From JACKBC01 sp041391125 (GTDB lineage: Bacteria; Chloroflexota; Anaerolineae; Caldilineales; Caldilineaceae): a stretch of 64,000 nt of DNA. The position numbers were made by a program, and so were the translations under genes. Shown piece by piece: positions 32,363 to 42,298 of this stretch. Under the pieces are notes generated by a model that did not search any database, was not told where the DNA came from, and was given only the letters and a program-made list of their open reading frames with translations. The stretch spans positions 1 through 64,000 of the forward strand of contig JAWKON010000021.1 of the NCBI GenBank assembly GCA_041391125.1, in the 5' to 3' direction. The number at the start of each line of letters is the position of its first letter. Position 1 is the stretch's first letter.

Positions 32363-32367
32363 CACAA

Positions 32368-32397
32368 TTGCTTCTGCTCCAAAAACTCGTGTATAAT
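32368..32397 (+). promoter_or_regulatory. Promoter of the PhnP-like gene
   Basis: TTGCTT (32368-32373), an 18-nt spacer and a perfect TATAAT (32392-32397) lie about 32 bp before the start codon at 32430. Confidence 0.6.
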
Positions 32398-32429
32398 CCC
32401 CCCGACTATATCACAAAGGAGCAACAACC

Positions 32430-33284
32430 GTGCAAATTCTTTTCCTGGGAACCTCGGCTTCCGAGGGCTATCCGAATGCGTTTTGTCCGTGTGAAAATTG
32501 TGAGGCGGCGCGGGCGGCGGGTGGGCCGAGCCTGCGCAAGCGCTGTTCGGTGCTGATCAACGACGACCTGCTCATTGATCTGGGGCCGGACTTGATGGCG
32601 GCGGCGCAGCAGCACGGCGTTTCGCTGGCCAACATTCAATACTGCCTGCAAACCCATGAGCATGAGGACCATCTGGACCCGGCCCACTTTGGCTCGCGCA
32701 GCCAGTTTTGCGGCGTTTATGGCACGCCCACGCTGCACTATTATGCATCGCGCGGGGCGTTGGAAAAGGCCGCAAGACTGTTGGGACGCAAAATGCCGCC
32801 GGATGGTCTGCTCGATCCTGAAGTGGCGGAACAGCTCAATTTGCGCGCCTATATTGTGGAGCCGGGGCAGCAGTTCGCAATAGGATCCTATTCTATATTA
32901 AGTGTCCCCGCTACCCATGCGCCCGAGCTGACCGCTATGCTTTACGTGATTTCGCACGGTGAGCGCACGCTTTTTTACTGTACAGACACGGGCGATTTGA
33001 GTGAGGAGGCGTGGCAGATGTTGGCATCATACGGACGGCAGTTCAACGTTGTAATCATGGATCACACCTTTGGCCTGAAAAAGCGCTCGGGCGGCCACAT
33101 GAACAGCGCCCAATTTGTGGAACATATGGAACGAATGCGCGCGCAGGGATTATTGGCAGCCGACGCCCAAATTTACGCCACCCATATTGGCCACCACAGC
33201 AACCCGCCGCACGCTGAATTGGCTGAATTCGCCGCCCGCACCGGTTATCAGGTGGCGCATGATGGGCTGGTGGTTCAGGTTTAA
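32430..33284 (+). CDS. PhnP-like MBL-fold phosphodiesterase
   Basis: The product has 284 residues from GTG 32430, with AAAGGAG at proper distance. The N-terminus MQILFLGTSASEGYPNAFCPCENC is typical of the PhnP/RNase Z-like MBL branch, where CxCxxC-type cysteines hold a structural zinc. Metal ligands are in LQTHEHEDHLDPAHF (HxHxDH), FYCTDTGDL and IMDHTFG, and in ATHIGHHSNPPH. PhnP hydrolyses phosphoribosyl cyclic phosphate in phosphonate breakdown; no phn genes are near, so the substrate is open. The frame is intact. Confidence 0.85.
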   Translation: MQILFLGTSASEGYPNAFCPCENCEAARAAGGPSLRKRCSVLINDDLLIDLGPDLMAAAQQHGVSLANIQYCLQTHEHEDHLDPAHFGSRSQFCGVYGTPTLHYYASRGALEKAARLLGRKMPPDGLLDPEVAEQLNLRAYIVEPGQQFAIGSYSILSVPATHAPELTAMLYVISHGERTLFYCTDTGDLSEEAWQMLASYGRQFNVVIMDHTFGLKKRSGGHMNSAQFVEHMERMRAQGLLAADAQIYATHIGHHSNPPHAELAEFAARTGYQVAHDGLVVQV

Positions 33285-33380
33285 GCCATGTAGTGCAGAC
33301 TGCGATGCACGGCTCCAGAAACCCCAGCCTTGCAGCCGAGGTATCAACTGTGCGTTACAGTTCCAGCGGCAGCAATGTGA

Positions 33381-33535
33381 CTTGCATATTGCGTGTTGCG
33401 TGAACTGGCAGACGATCTATGTGTGCGGCAACTTTCAATTTTTTGTTTACATTACAAAAATTGTGATGCAAGTTACCGAACGAGACCCTCACCTGGTAAA
33501 CGCAATACGTAACACGCAATAGTCATTAACGAATT
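33381..33535. repeat. Inverted pair of TATTGCGTGTTGCGT arms (copy 4 of the ACCGGTACACGCAA family)
   Basis: Left arm ATATTGCGTGTTGCGTGAAC and right arm AACGCAATACGTAACACGCA are inverse copies about 90 bp apart, followed by TCATTAACGAATT. It lies between two convergent genes. Confidence 0.5.
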
Positions 33536-33561
33536 GGATTCAGCATATCCCCACCCCCTTG

Positions 33562-35127
33562 TCATGCCTGCTCCTCTTCGCTACTCCATTCGGTGATTTT
33601 ACGCTCTTTATATAAATAGTTGGCGCCGACCAGCGTAATCGATTTGCCGCGCGCGCGGTACTTCTCGGCGTAAGCCTTGTCTTTTGTCTGCTTGAGCGCC
33701 GCCGAAGCCGTGCTGTTGAGCTTGAATTCAAAGAGGTAGACGCGGTCCGGCAGTTCGATAACCGCGTCGATGCGTCCGTTCCCAGTTTTGATTTCGGCTG
33801 CAATATTTAACCCCAGCAGCAGAAAGATCATGTAGAAGATTGACTGGTAATATTTCTCGTTTTCCAGATGCAGATCATAGTCAATATTGGCAAAAAAGAT
33901 GTTGAGTGTCGTAAAAAATTGAGCCAGATCGTGGCTTTGCAGCGCACGGATGAGGCGGCGCAGGTGGGTGTCGGTCAAGGCAATGTCGCCGTTGTTATAG
34001 GCGTTGAGCAGATAGGTGACAAAGGCATGTTCTACCTCATAATTGGGATAGGACAGCGTGTACACTTCACCCAAGTCGTCTTCCACAAAGTCCTTAATCG
34101 TCAGATATCCCGTCTGAAAGAGCAGCGGAATAATCGCCAGGTTATCCAATTCATAGGTGTTGAAGGCAATCTCATCGACCTCCACGTGGGCCAATGAGGG
34201 AATGTCATATTCATTTTCGCGCAACAGCTTAATCAAAAAGCCGGGCGTGCCGGTGGCGAACCAGTAGTTGGCAAAGCGCTGTTTCTGAAAAAGCTGAATG
34301 GTCGAGTAGGGGTTGTATAGGCTTTCACCCTCGGCGGCAAAACGAAAACCGTCGTACCAGCGGCGGATCTGCGCCAGCAGCGCCTGCGGCGTCACGTTGC
34401 GCTTTTGCGCAAATGCCTCGATATACTCCTGAAAATAGGTGGTCAGCTCGGCCTCGGTAATGCCCAATGCGTTGGCCAATCGATAATCCATGGTCAAATC
34501 ATCCAGGTTATTCATGGTCGAAAAGACGCCCACGCGGCTAAACTTGCTGATCCCCGTAATGAAGACAAAGCGCCAATAGCGATCCAGCGCTTTGACCACC
34601 CCATAAAGCGCGCGTAGCACATCGCGAATCTGCTTGGCTTCCTCAATATCGGAAAGATTATCCACTATAGGCCGGTCATATTCGTCGATGAGGAGTACGA
34701 CTTTGCCGCCATGCGCTTCGGCTAGTTGGTACACTAAGTTACGCAAGGAATTTTGAAACTCGTCGCCTGTTAATGTGATCCCATATGTGGCAGCTATTTC
34801 TTCGAGCAATTCCTGAATGCCTGTTTGTAATTGTTCCGCAGTCGTAATGTTACTCAAACCAAAATCAATATGGATTACTGGATATGGTTCCCACTGATAA
34901 TCGCTATCGTAAATCCACAGCCCTTGAAAAAGTTCTTTGCTCCCCGAAAAATCTCCTCCAATGTGGAAATCATCAAGCTCTTGCCAAAGCGGCGCGGGCG
35001 CGACACAAAGTATGTACCGGACGGATACCGCACCAATTCGTAGAGGTACTGGGTTTTGTCCACATAGAGAAACCCCTTCAATAATGTTGCGAAAGGTGTA
35101 GCTGGTGGCTTGGATCGGCTTGGGCAT
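33562..35127 (-). CDS. AAA-ATPase-like/PD-(D/E)XK family protein (two compensating frameshifts)
   Basis: About 520 residues. ATG 35127 follows AGGAGG. The opening KPIQATSYTFRNIIEG shifts near 35070 into another frame that holds FLYVDKTQYLYELVR and the P-loop SRPRRFGKSLMISTLEEIF, then returns near 34935 at SKELFQGLWIYDSDY. The rest is intact: LIDEYDRPI (Walker B) and a C-terminal nuclease-like domain with NGRIDAVIELPDRVYLFEFKLN (D...ExK of PD-(D/E)XK). This is the AAA-ATPase_like plus DUF1703 design, abundant in Chloroflexota, cyanobacteria and gut bacteria, of unknown role, perhaps defence or a mobile element. The two shifts look like sequencing errors. Confidence 0.8.
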   Translation of the reverse strand: MPKPIQATSYTFRNIIEGVSLCGQNPVPLRIGAVSVRYILCVAPAPLWQELDDFHIGGDFSGSKELFQGLWIYDSDYQWEPYPVIHIDFGLSNITTAEQLQTGIQELLEEIAATYGITLTGDEFQNSLRNLVYQLAEAHGGKVVLLIDEYDRPIVDNLSDIEEAKQIRDVLRALYGVVKALDRYWRFVFITGISKFSRVGVFSTMNNLDDLTMDYRLANALGITEAELTTYFQEYIEAFAQKRNVTPQALLAQIRRWYDGFRFAAEGESLYNPYSTIQLFQKQRFANYWFATGTPGFLIKLLRENEYDIPSLAHVEVDEIAFNTYELDNLAIIPLLFQTGYLTIKDFVEDDLGEVYTLSYPNYEVEHAFVTYLLNAYNNGDIALTDTHLRRLIRALQSHDLAQFFTTLNIFFANIDYDLHLENEKYYQSIFYMIFLLLGLNIAAEIKTGNGRIDAVIELPDRVYLFEFKLNSTASAALKQTKDKAYAEKYRARGKSITLVGANYLYKERKITEWSSEEEQA

Positions 35128-35435
35128 CTCATCCTCCTCATCACAAAATTTGACGGTGATCTATTATATCACAGTCGAGATAGTTAATGGTGGTTGGGGA
35201 TGTTGGCCAACCACTATCGGCCATTCACTAAACATAACGCGCTTGTGATAAAATAATGAGGCAATTTGAGGCGATTGCGCATTCGGATTGCCAGTAAGTG
35301 TTTCAACCCACGTGTATACTGGACACATCCCCCGTTCTCCGCAGCTCGTCACCCCGCGAGCTGCGGAATATTCAACCTATCCATTCATTGCACTCCCTCA
35401 TCGCGACCAAAAAACACCAGTACGAAAGGATGTTC
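35128..35435. other. Divergent intergenic region with a hairpin
   Basis: The spacer between two divergent genes contains a perfect 10-bp stem CCGCAGCTCG / CGAGCTGCGG (35339-35348 with 35357-35366). I see no further ORF or RNA gene. Confidence 0.45.
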
Positions 35436-38400
35436 ATGTTGAATCGTTATAGTTTGCACCGCGCCAGCGTGACTGGCGTCCTCTGCCGCGTTGGCCGTCT
35501 TGGCGCTATCAGCGCGGCCGCGCTGATGTTGGCTTTGGCCCTGACCATGCTCGTTGCAGCTTTCGGTCAAGATGCCGCTATCTATGCCCAAACCGGCCCA
35601 CTAGCTCACGGTTGGCATCGAATTAGATGGTAATCCGCCGTCCCTCCAGCCCGGCGATATTTTCACCCAGCGCATCAGCCTGAACTATACGGGCGGGGCG
35701 CAGGTCATTGATACCTTCTTTACCCAGCAGGTTCCGGCCGGCGTGCGCCCCGTTAGCGGCCCACGGTGAGCGAAACCGTGTCGCAAACGGTCACCCCGCT
35801 GCAAGTGCGGCGGCGGGCGCACCTGGGGCTGGCTGGGCAAAATGCGCCCCGAGGCTGAGCTGATCGCCACCCTAACCATGCGCGTGCAGCAGTGCTATGG
35901 CGCCGACCAGACGCTGACGCTGGATGTCTCGGCGCGCCGCCCCGACGGCGTGGACGTGACCGGCAGCGTCAGCGTGCCGGTCATCTGCCCGGATGTTTCG
36001 ATTCAGGATATTGAAGTGAGTGAAGAGGTAATTTATGGCGAAGACGAGGCGCAAGCGGCCGCCATCGACTCCGCTGCCTTCAGCAATTCGTTTCATGTGC
36101 CGGGCATCCGATCAATCCTGCGCTTTACCTTGCGCAACACCGGTTCCGGCACGGTGATTCTCGGCACGGAGACCACGACATCATGGACGGGCTGCCTGAC
36201 CTGCACCGTGGCGGCCAACGTCGTGGCGGCCGAACTGAACATGGCGGGCGACACCATTTTTCAGCCCTATCTGCTGGAACCCGGCGCAGCGGTGACCATT
36301 GACCGGCCCGTACGGCTCGCCACCCGTGGCCGAGCCAGGCGAAGAGGGCGAGCAGCTTTTGAAGCCGATTTGACCTATTGCCTGAGCGGCGGCGATGACA
36401 ACGCCTGCCCGGATCCGGAACAGAACCCGACCCTGGCAGCGCTGCATAAGGCGCAAATTCGCCTGCGCCCCAACGATCTGGGCGACGCGCCGGACAGCAC
36501 CAATCACGCCGGTGCGGCCATGACCGCCTATCCCGGCACGCCCGCCCAATTCCCCACCGTTTTCGATCCGGCCACCGGCGCCGAACAGGGGCCGCGCCAC
36601 GTCTATCCCCAATTCTTCCACCTGGGCCGCCGCGTCAGCCTGGAGGCCGAAGCCGATATTGGCCCCGATCAAGACCCGCTCAATAATATTCTGCCCGCCG
36701 CCAACAACGCCGACAACGACCGCGGCGATGACGGCGCCAACCCGTCAGCCTGGACGCTGCAACACTGCCAAAAGGCCATCGTCCCCGTGCGCGTCTTTAT
36801 CAGCCCCGCTGCGGTCAATTGGTTTCAGCAGCACGATGGCAAAGGCTATCTCAACGGCTGGCTGGACATGAATCGCGACGGCGATTGGGCGGACGCTTTC
36901 ACCTGTCAAGACGCCCAGGGAGCGTCCCCAACCGCGGTTGAGCATCTGATTATCGACCACGAAATTGATGTGGCCGCGCTGGGCGCCGGTCTGCACACCA
37001 TCAGCGTCCCCACCGGCGTCATCGTCAACAACCTGGCCCCGGTCAGCGACCCAGCTTGGGTGCGCTTGACGCTGAGCGAGCGCGTCTCCAATAAACCGTT
37101 GAGCAGCGGTTCGCTGAGCTATGGCGACGGCCGCGGCTATGCGCGCCCCTTCCGCACCGGCGAGACCGAGGATTTTCTTATGCGCCCGGCTGGCGATGCC
37201 GCCGCCGGTCCTGATATGGATGTACAGGTGCGCGGCAGTGCTGCCGAAGAATACCGCGATACGGCCAACGTGAGCGCGGCGCAGGTTGATTCCCTGGTGG
37301 TCGATTTCCGCGTGCGGTTTGAGATTGACTACGCCAACAATGGCACAAGCGACGCCAACGGCGCTTTGCTTGAGTTCCAGATTCCCGAGAAGCTGCGTAC
37401 CGGCCAAATAGAGCTGCTGCGGGCGCCCGATATTGCCAATACCGGCATTACGCAGCTGCCCGACAAGATTCAGTTTGGATTGCCCAACCTGCGCCCCGGC
37501 AGTTTTGGCAAAATCACGTTGGGGTGGACTGGCTGCCTGACCTGCACCATGGCGGCTAATGTGCTTGCCCCGCTGGAAAGCTATGATGCCAGCGTCAACG
37601 TCACTTTGGATGGTGATGTGAACCCCGCCAACAACCAGGCCACGGCCCGCGTCGCCGGGTTAACGGTTGGCCCGCTGATTGGCGTCAAAAGCAAAGGCGA
37701 CAATCTGCTGCGCAACGGCGGCATGACCTGCCAGGATAGTGTGCAATTTGCCGGCCGCGCGGCGCCGGAATCGCAACTGGTTGTCACGTTCCAATCGTTG
37801 GGCGCCCAATGTGGCAGCGGCCTATCGACATTCTGCACTGGTTCGCTGACTGAAACGGTGCAGGCCGATGTCTTTGGCCGCTGGACGTTGGATCAAGCGC
37901 TGCCCAATGGTCGCTACAAAGTGTCGGTGGGTCGCGGCGGGGGATTCGTCAGCGCCGCTTCGTCCAATGCGGCGGCAATGGCCAATAGCGCCGGTTCGTC
38001 GCTCTATCTGCTGGTAGATCATTCGCTGCTGCTCGACCCCATGACGTTCCGCATGGAGAATGCCAACGGGCGTAGTTTCCCAATACCTACCACCAACAAA
38101 TTGGGCAACTTTGAGATCCAAGATTTAATGCTGCCGCCGGGCGACTATACGGCCTACGCCTATTCCTGCCCTGGTCTCTTGCTGCCCGCCGTACAGTTCA
38201 AGATCGGTGACACCACTGTAGACGCCACCCAAGCTGACGATACGTGCCAGCCCCAGGGCAGCGACCAGTGCGGCCCGTGGAGCGCAAAGATCACCGTGCC
38301 GGGGGCAGCCCAGGCAGCCGATGTGCAAGCGGCCTCAATGGATGCTGTGCTGCCGCTGGAGATTGTGGCAGTTTCGGCCGATTCTGCCGATACATTTGCG

Positions 38401-39003
38401 GGAAATGTGGAAAGTGGAACTGGTCTACTCGTTCGTAACGCGGCGGGACACGCTGTGGCCAATGCCGCGGCTACCCTGCTGGAGGCGTTCGACGCGCTGT
38501 ATGAAGCGTGGCGCGGCGCTGATTATGGCCAGCCCAATCCGCAAACCACGGGCAGCGATGGCTTCGTTATCTTTGCCCCGCCCGCCGGAACTTATCGTCT
38601 AGCGGTGGCGGCCGACGGTTACCAGCCCTATTTGAGCGACGATGTGTCCAGCACGGGCGGGCTGCTTAGCGGCGAAGTGAGCCTGAGCCCGCAGATTGCG
38701 GCGGCGGCTGATTATGTTGTGCAGATTACCGAAAACGGCTTCGAGCCGGCGGTGCTCAGCGTGGCGCCGGGCAGCGTGGTTGAATTTGTCAACATGGACC
38801 TGGCCGATCACACGGCGGATGGCGGTGCGTGGCAGAGCGGCGTCCTCACCAGCGGCGCCGGCTTCAAAGTGCAATTGGATGATGAGGCGGTCTATAGCTA
38901 CGGCGATGCGCTGCAGCCCATCCACACCGGTACTATCATCGTGGCGCAAGCGCCCGTGGTGAATGAAAATCCAAAGTTCTTCCTGCCCATTGTCACGCGC
39001 TAG
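35436..39003 (+). CDS. Secreted surface protein with GEVED-type segment and cupredoxin-like C-terminus (frameshifted start)
   Basis: ATG 35436 has GAAAGG 6 nt upstream. A signal sequence (AISAAALMLALALTMLVAA, then IYAQ) is followed by PGDIFTQRISLNYTGGAQV before frame changes near 35610 and 35760. From 35842 the frame is open for 1,053 residues: DUF11-like beta domains, GDAPDSTNHAGAAMTAYPG typical of GEVED proteins, a second DUF11 block (WTGCLTCTMAANVLAP occurs twice), an SdrD-like carbohydrate-type domain, and a cupredoxin-like end (ITENGFEPAVLSVAPGSVVE, NMDLADHTADGG). The last residues FFLPIVTR resemble a C-terminal motif common in exported Chloroflexota proteins. Likely an exported adhesin or structural protein. 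Confidence 0.75.
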
Positions 39004-39013
39004 CCGACAACGT

Positions 39014-39111
39014 AACCTCGTAGGTCACACATGTTGTGTGACAAGGGTGGCCAGATTGAAGCGCTTGCTCAATATGAAAGATGTCACTCTGCAAGAGTGA
39101 CCTACGAGGTT
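39014..39111. repeat. GTAGGTCAC double-hairpin repeat, copy 2
   Basis: The core (39020-39105) matches 30692-30775: GTAGGTCACACATGTTGTGT on the left and GTCACTCTGCAAGAGTGACC then TAC on the right, extended here by AACCTC/GAGGTT. It sits between convergent genes and may act as a two-way terminator. Confidence 0.65.
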
Positions 39112-39123
39112 AGCATAGTAAGT

Positions 39124-41136
39124 TTACAAGAGCTGGCGCGGAATGCTTTCCAGCCAGCTCTTTTCAAAAAAGCGGTTGCCGTTGAGATGCACCATGAGCT
39201 GAATGTCGATGTGAAACGCGTCCACCGTGCTGTGGATGGAGCCAGTGGCGCGGATTTCGGTCTGATAGCCGTGGTTGCGCAGCTTGTAGACCACCTCGTT
39301 ATACATGCGGGCGTAGGCCGGCTCTTGGTGATAAGCCGTCATTTCCAATTTTTCCGAATTGAAGAGGGTGACGCCATTGGGCAAAAATACCCTGTCGCCG
39401 CCATACAGTTTGACCGTGACCGACTGCTTGATCACATCTTCGATGATCTGCCAGACCGGTGGTTCGTATAGATATTCGCCCACATCGATCAGGCGCGGCG
39501 GCGATGTTTTGAACGCAGGCGGCTCCACAACCGGTCGCTCCGCGGGCAGAACCGGCAAAACCAGCCGCGATGGCGTGGCGTCGCCGCGGTGCAAATGGTA
39601 GGTTGCTGCATAGGGCGCGGGCCAGATCACCGGCCAATAGGCGCTGGCGATGCTGATGCGGATGCGGTGACCGGGCAGAAAGCGATAGCCGGTGGCTTTG
39701 AGCGTGATGGGGATTTCGTAAATTTCGCCGGGCGTCAACGGCCGTGGGTCGGCGTGGCCGTGGCGGTGGGTCAGATTGAGAATGCCAATACTCACCTGGC
39801 TGGAGACGCCATCGGGCGCCACATCGGTCAGGCGCACCACGGCGTGGGCCACCGGCGCGCTGCTCCGCACGTAGAGCACCACCTGCGGAAAGCCCAGTAC
39901 GTCGAGCGGCTCGGTGAGCGGGACGCTGGTGTAGGTCAGGCTCAACGCCTCGTCGGGGCGCAGGTCGCGGCTGAGGCCGTTGGGCGGGGCGCCGCCGCCA
40001 TAGCAGAGACTGCCGCGCCCGCCCAGCGTGGGCCGGTGAATATATTCATCGGCGGCATCATCTGGCGGGGTGGGCCGTAATGTATTTGCACCCAAAAAGA
40101 AAGTTTGCTCCCCCCGATCCAGTGGCGGATAACTTGTTTCGCTTTGCCAGCCACCGTTGAGCCGGTCGGGAAACGGCTCCGGCTCGGTATATTCACGACG
40201 GAACCAGGTCAAAGCCGGTTCGTCCATAACGTTATTCTGTTCCCCTTTGAGCCAATAATCAAAAAAGCGGACCAGTTCGCGTAGCCAGTCGAGCGTTGGG
40301 CCGGGATAGCCATAGTCGGGAAGCTGATGCACCCAGTTGCCGATGATGGCCTTGCGCGGCGCCGTGCCGCGTTCCATCATGCGCAGCACCGGGTTGGTGT
40401 AGCCGTCATGCCAGCCACCGATGAGCAGCATGGCGCACTGGATGCGTTCATAGCCGGGCGCCAGCGAGCCGTTGCGCCAGTAGGGGCCGTCATGTGGCTG
40501 TCGCAGCCAGGTGAGCAACCAGGGCGGTGTCTGTTCCAGCCGCGCGCGCCACTGTTGCGACCAGTCGGCGCCCGCATACTCTGTGTTGGGCGGCAGCGCG
40601 TTCATGCCCACCTGGCTCACGGCGTATTGAGCCAATTCGCTGGCGGTTTTGCAGCCGCCAATGTAGTGAACGTCATCGGTGTAGCGATCATCGGTGGCGT
40701 AAACGGGCGCAATGGCCTTGAGGCTGGGCGGTTGCAGCATGGCCACCTGGATCGACGTAAAGCCGCCATAGCTGATGCCCCACATGCCCACGCGGCCATT
40801 GCACCATGCCTGCGCCGCCAGCCACTCGACCGTATCATAGCCATCCTGCGTCTCTTCAATTGTGTATTCATCCCACGCAATGCCCTGGCTGCTGCCGGTG
40901 CCGCGAATATCCAACCGGCAGCCCACGTAGCCCCGTTCCGCCAGGTAAGTCATGAGCCGGTGGTCGGTAATATAGCGCCAGCCGTCTTTGCGATAGGGGA
41001 TCATTTCCAGCACGGCGGGGAAGGTTTCGTTGGGCTGGCGCGCCACGGGCATAAAGAGATTGGCGGAGAGTTCCAGGCCGTCGCGCGTGGGGATGCGGAC
41101 GTTGTAGTGGATTTGAACGTTATAAAGGTTGGACAT
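39124..41136 (-). CDS. CocE/NonD family hydrolase (X-Pro dipeptidyl-peptidase S15)
   Basis: The product has 670 residues with an intact frame. The alpha/beta hydrolase core shows the nucleophile in GMWGISYGGFTSIQ (near residue 120), the Asp in IGGWHDGYTNP and the His in GNWVHQLPDYGYPG, as in cocaine esterase CocE and PepX. A jelly-roll C-terminal domain follows (PLDVLGFPQVVLYV, VVRLTDVAPDG). It may release X-Pro dipeptides or cleave esters or acyl groups; the substrate is not readable. No signal peptide, so cytoplasmic. Confidence 0.85.
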   Translation of the reverse strand: MSNLYNVQIHYNVRIPTRDGLELSANLFMPVARQPNETFPAVLEMIPYRKDGWRYITDHRLMTYLAERGYVGCRLDIRGTGSSQGIAWDEYTIEETQDGYDTVEWLAAQAWCNGRVGMWGISYGGFTSIQVAMLQPPSLKAIAPVYATDDRYTDDVHYIGGCKTASELAQYAVSQVGMNALPPNTEYAGADWSQQWRARLEQTPPWLLTWLRQPHDGPYWRNGSLAPGYERIQCAMLLIGGWHDGYTNPVLRMMERGTAPRKAIIGNWVHQLPDYGYPGPTLDWLRELVRFFDYWLKGEQNNVMDEPALTWFRREYTEPEPFPDRLNGGWQSETSYPPLDRGEQTFFLGANTLRPTPPDDAADEYIHRPTLGGRGSLCYGGGAPPNGLSRDLRPDEALSLTYTSVPLTEPLDVLGFPQVVLYVRSSAPVAHAVVRLTDVAPDGVSSQVSIGILNLTHRHGHADPRPLTPGEIYEIPITLKATGYRFLPGHRIRISIASAYWPVIWPAPYAATYHLHRGDATPSRLVLPVLPAERPVVEPPAFKTSPPRLIDVGEYLYEPPVWQIIEDVIKQSVTVKLYGGDRVFLPNGVTLFNSEKLEMTAYHQEPAYARMYNEVVYKLRNHGYQTEIRATGSIHSTVDAFHIDIQLMVHLNGNRFFEKSWLESIPRQLL

Positions 41137-41207
41137 GGGGAAGGTCTTTCCGCTGCGAGTTCGCGTAAGGTTTTTCCAAAAAATTAAATATACCGGAAAA
41201 CCTTCAA

Positions 41208-41259
41208 GCTAATCCAGAAAACCTCCATAATCTGAACATTTATTTTTCTGGATTAGCTA
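41208..41259. repeat. AGCTAATCCAGAAAA hairpin in the spacer
   Basis: Perfect 15-nt arms (41208-41222 with 41245-41259) lie in the 258-bp spacer between divergent genes. The spacer holds no other supported feature except the -10 box at 41330. Confidence 0.55.
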
Positions 41260-41329
41260 AAATGGAATCGCAGTTCTGTGAAGTTGAGAAAAGTTTGAAA
41301 GTTGCCGATTATCTATTCGAGAGTTGTGG

Positions 41330-41335
41330 TATAAT
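41330..41335 (+). promoter_or_regulatory. Extended -10 promoter of the DUF5678-like gene
   Basis: TGTGGTATAAT lies about 60 bp before the start codon. No -35 at the right distance is seen, as is common for extended -10 promoters. Confidence 0.5.
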
Positions 41336-41394
41336 CAGAGCGGGTAATGAATGGGAGTGGTCAAGTTATTCATGGGTTGGAATAGGCGTACGCA

Positions 41395-41835
41395 ATGAAC
41401 ACGATTACAATCACGCTAAACGATGACGATAAGATTGATGAATTGTTGGCTCTGGTATCGGCTCTTCCGTATGTAGAGAGCGCTTCCTGTGACGATCCGC
41501 CAGAAGCTGTAAATGGCGTACATGATTTGAGCCTTACGGATTTGGATAGAGAGGCCAACCGCGATTATTCCCCCTTCTATCAAGATCCAAATACACAGTT
41601 GATGGATAAAGAAATCGCCGCCTTTGAAGAGATGAAAACGGAGTTAATCGCAAAGCATCTGGGCCAATATGTTGCCATCCATCAAGGCAAAGTTGTCGAT
41701 TATGATTCTGACAAAGCGCTGCTGCGTGCGCGCGTTGCGCGAGTATATCCACAGGATGTTGTCCTGATCCGGCAAGTTCGCCAAACGCCTCGTCCCCCAT
41801 TTCGGCTTCGTTCGCCAAGATTGAATAGAAATTGA
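41395..41835 (+). CDS. DUF5678-like hypothetical protein
   Basis: The product has 146 residues. The N-terminal half is a short alpha/beta region (TITLNDDDKIDELLALVSAL). The C-terminal part, AKHLGQYVAIHQGKVVDYDS, then ALLRARVARVYPQDVVLIRQV, matches the DUF5678 pattern (YVAIHxGxVVDxDxD...PVLI). The facing gene (41882-42223) carries the same domain, so the two are paralogues in convergent orientation. Such small proteins often accompany retropepsin-like or toxin-like genes elsewhere; no such partner is seen here. Function unknown. Confidence 0.7.
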   Translation: MNTITITLNDDDKIDELLALVSALPYVESASCDDPPEAVNGVHDLSLTDLDREANRDYSPFYQDPNTQLMDKEIAAFEEMKTELIAKHLGQYVAIHQGKVVDYDSDKALLRARVARVYPQDVVLIRQVRQTPRPPFRLRSPRLNRN

Positions 41836-41881
41836 ACGGATCTCCAATGGCTAGAGACTTTCCCTACAGTAGACAATTTGG

Positions 41882-42223
41882 TCATAAAATAATTCTGTCT
41901 TTGTCCGCTTGAGGAAGGATCTGACGGATCAGAATAGGCTGATTTGGGAATTTTGCCGCCACTCTTCGGTACAGAGTAAGTTGATCCACATCGTGGTCAA
42001 TGAACTTGCCATTGTGGATAGCGGCAAATTGATTGGGACGGGTAGCCCAGAGAAACTGGTGCATGGCGCGAAAAGCTTCCACTTCCTGATAAGGGATCTG
42101 CTTTTTTTCTTCATGCACAAATTTACGCAGAGCTTTTTCGGCCAGTGCAGAGCCATCAATCGCATGTATCTCAGCAAGCATCTCGATTTCACGAATTGTT
42201 TGTTCACTTAGAGCCAGTGCCAT
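41882..42223 (-). CDS. DUF5678-like hypothetical protein with RHH-like N-terminus
   Basis: The product has 113 residues from ATG 42223, chosen because AGGAG lies 7 nt upstream; an in-frame ATG at 42277 lacks one. The N-terminus SEQTIREIEMLAEIHAIDGS, then ALAEKALRKFVHEEK, looks like a ribbon-helix-helix DNA-binding unit. The C-terminus NQFAAIHNGKFIDHDVDQ...QPILIRQIL is the DUF5678 domain shared with 41395-41835. The pairing of an RHH-like module with a small partner domain resembles antitoxins, by inference. No toxin is adjacent. Confidence 0.65.
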   Translation of the reverse strand: MALALSEQTIREIEMLAEIHAIDGSALAEKALRKFVHEEKKQIPYQEVEAFRAMHQFLWATRPNQFAAIHNGKFIDHDVDQLTLYRRVAAKFPNQPILIRQILPQADKDRIIL

Positions 42224-42298
42224 TCCATTTCTCCTGATATTCAGCTTGTAAAGCAGATGAATATTGCAATGACCCAATTATAACATATCCAAAGGTCA

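Noticed and set aside
35164..35352. 62-codon minus-strand frame upstream of the AAA gene
   Set aside because: No ribosome-binding site or domain; lies in the divergent spacer with a hairpin.
40327..41187. 286-codon open frame on the plus strand
   Set aside because: Shadow of the X-Pro peptidase-like gene.
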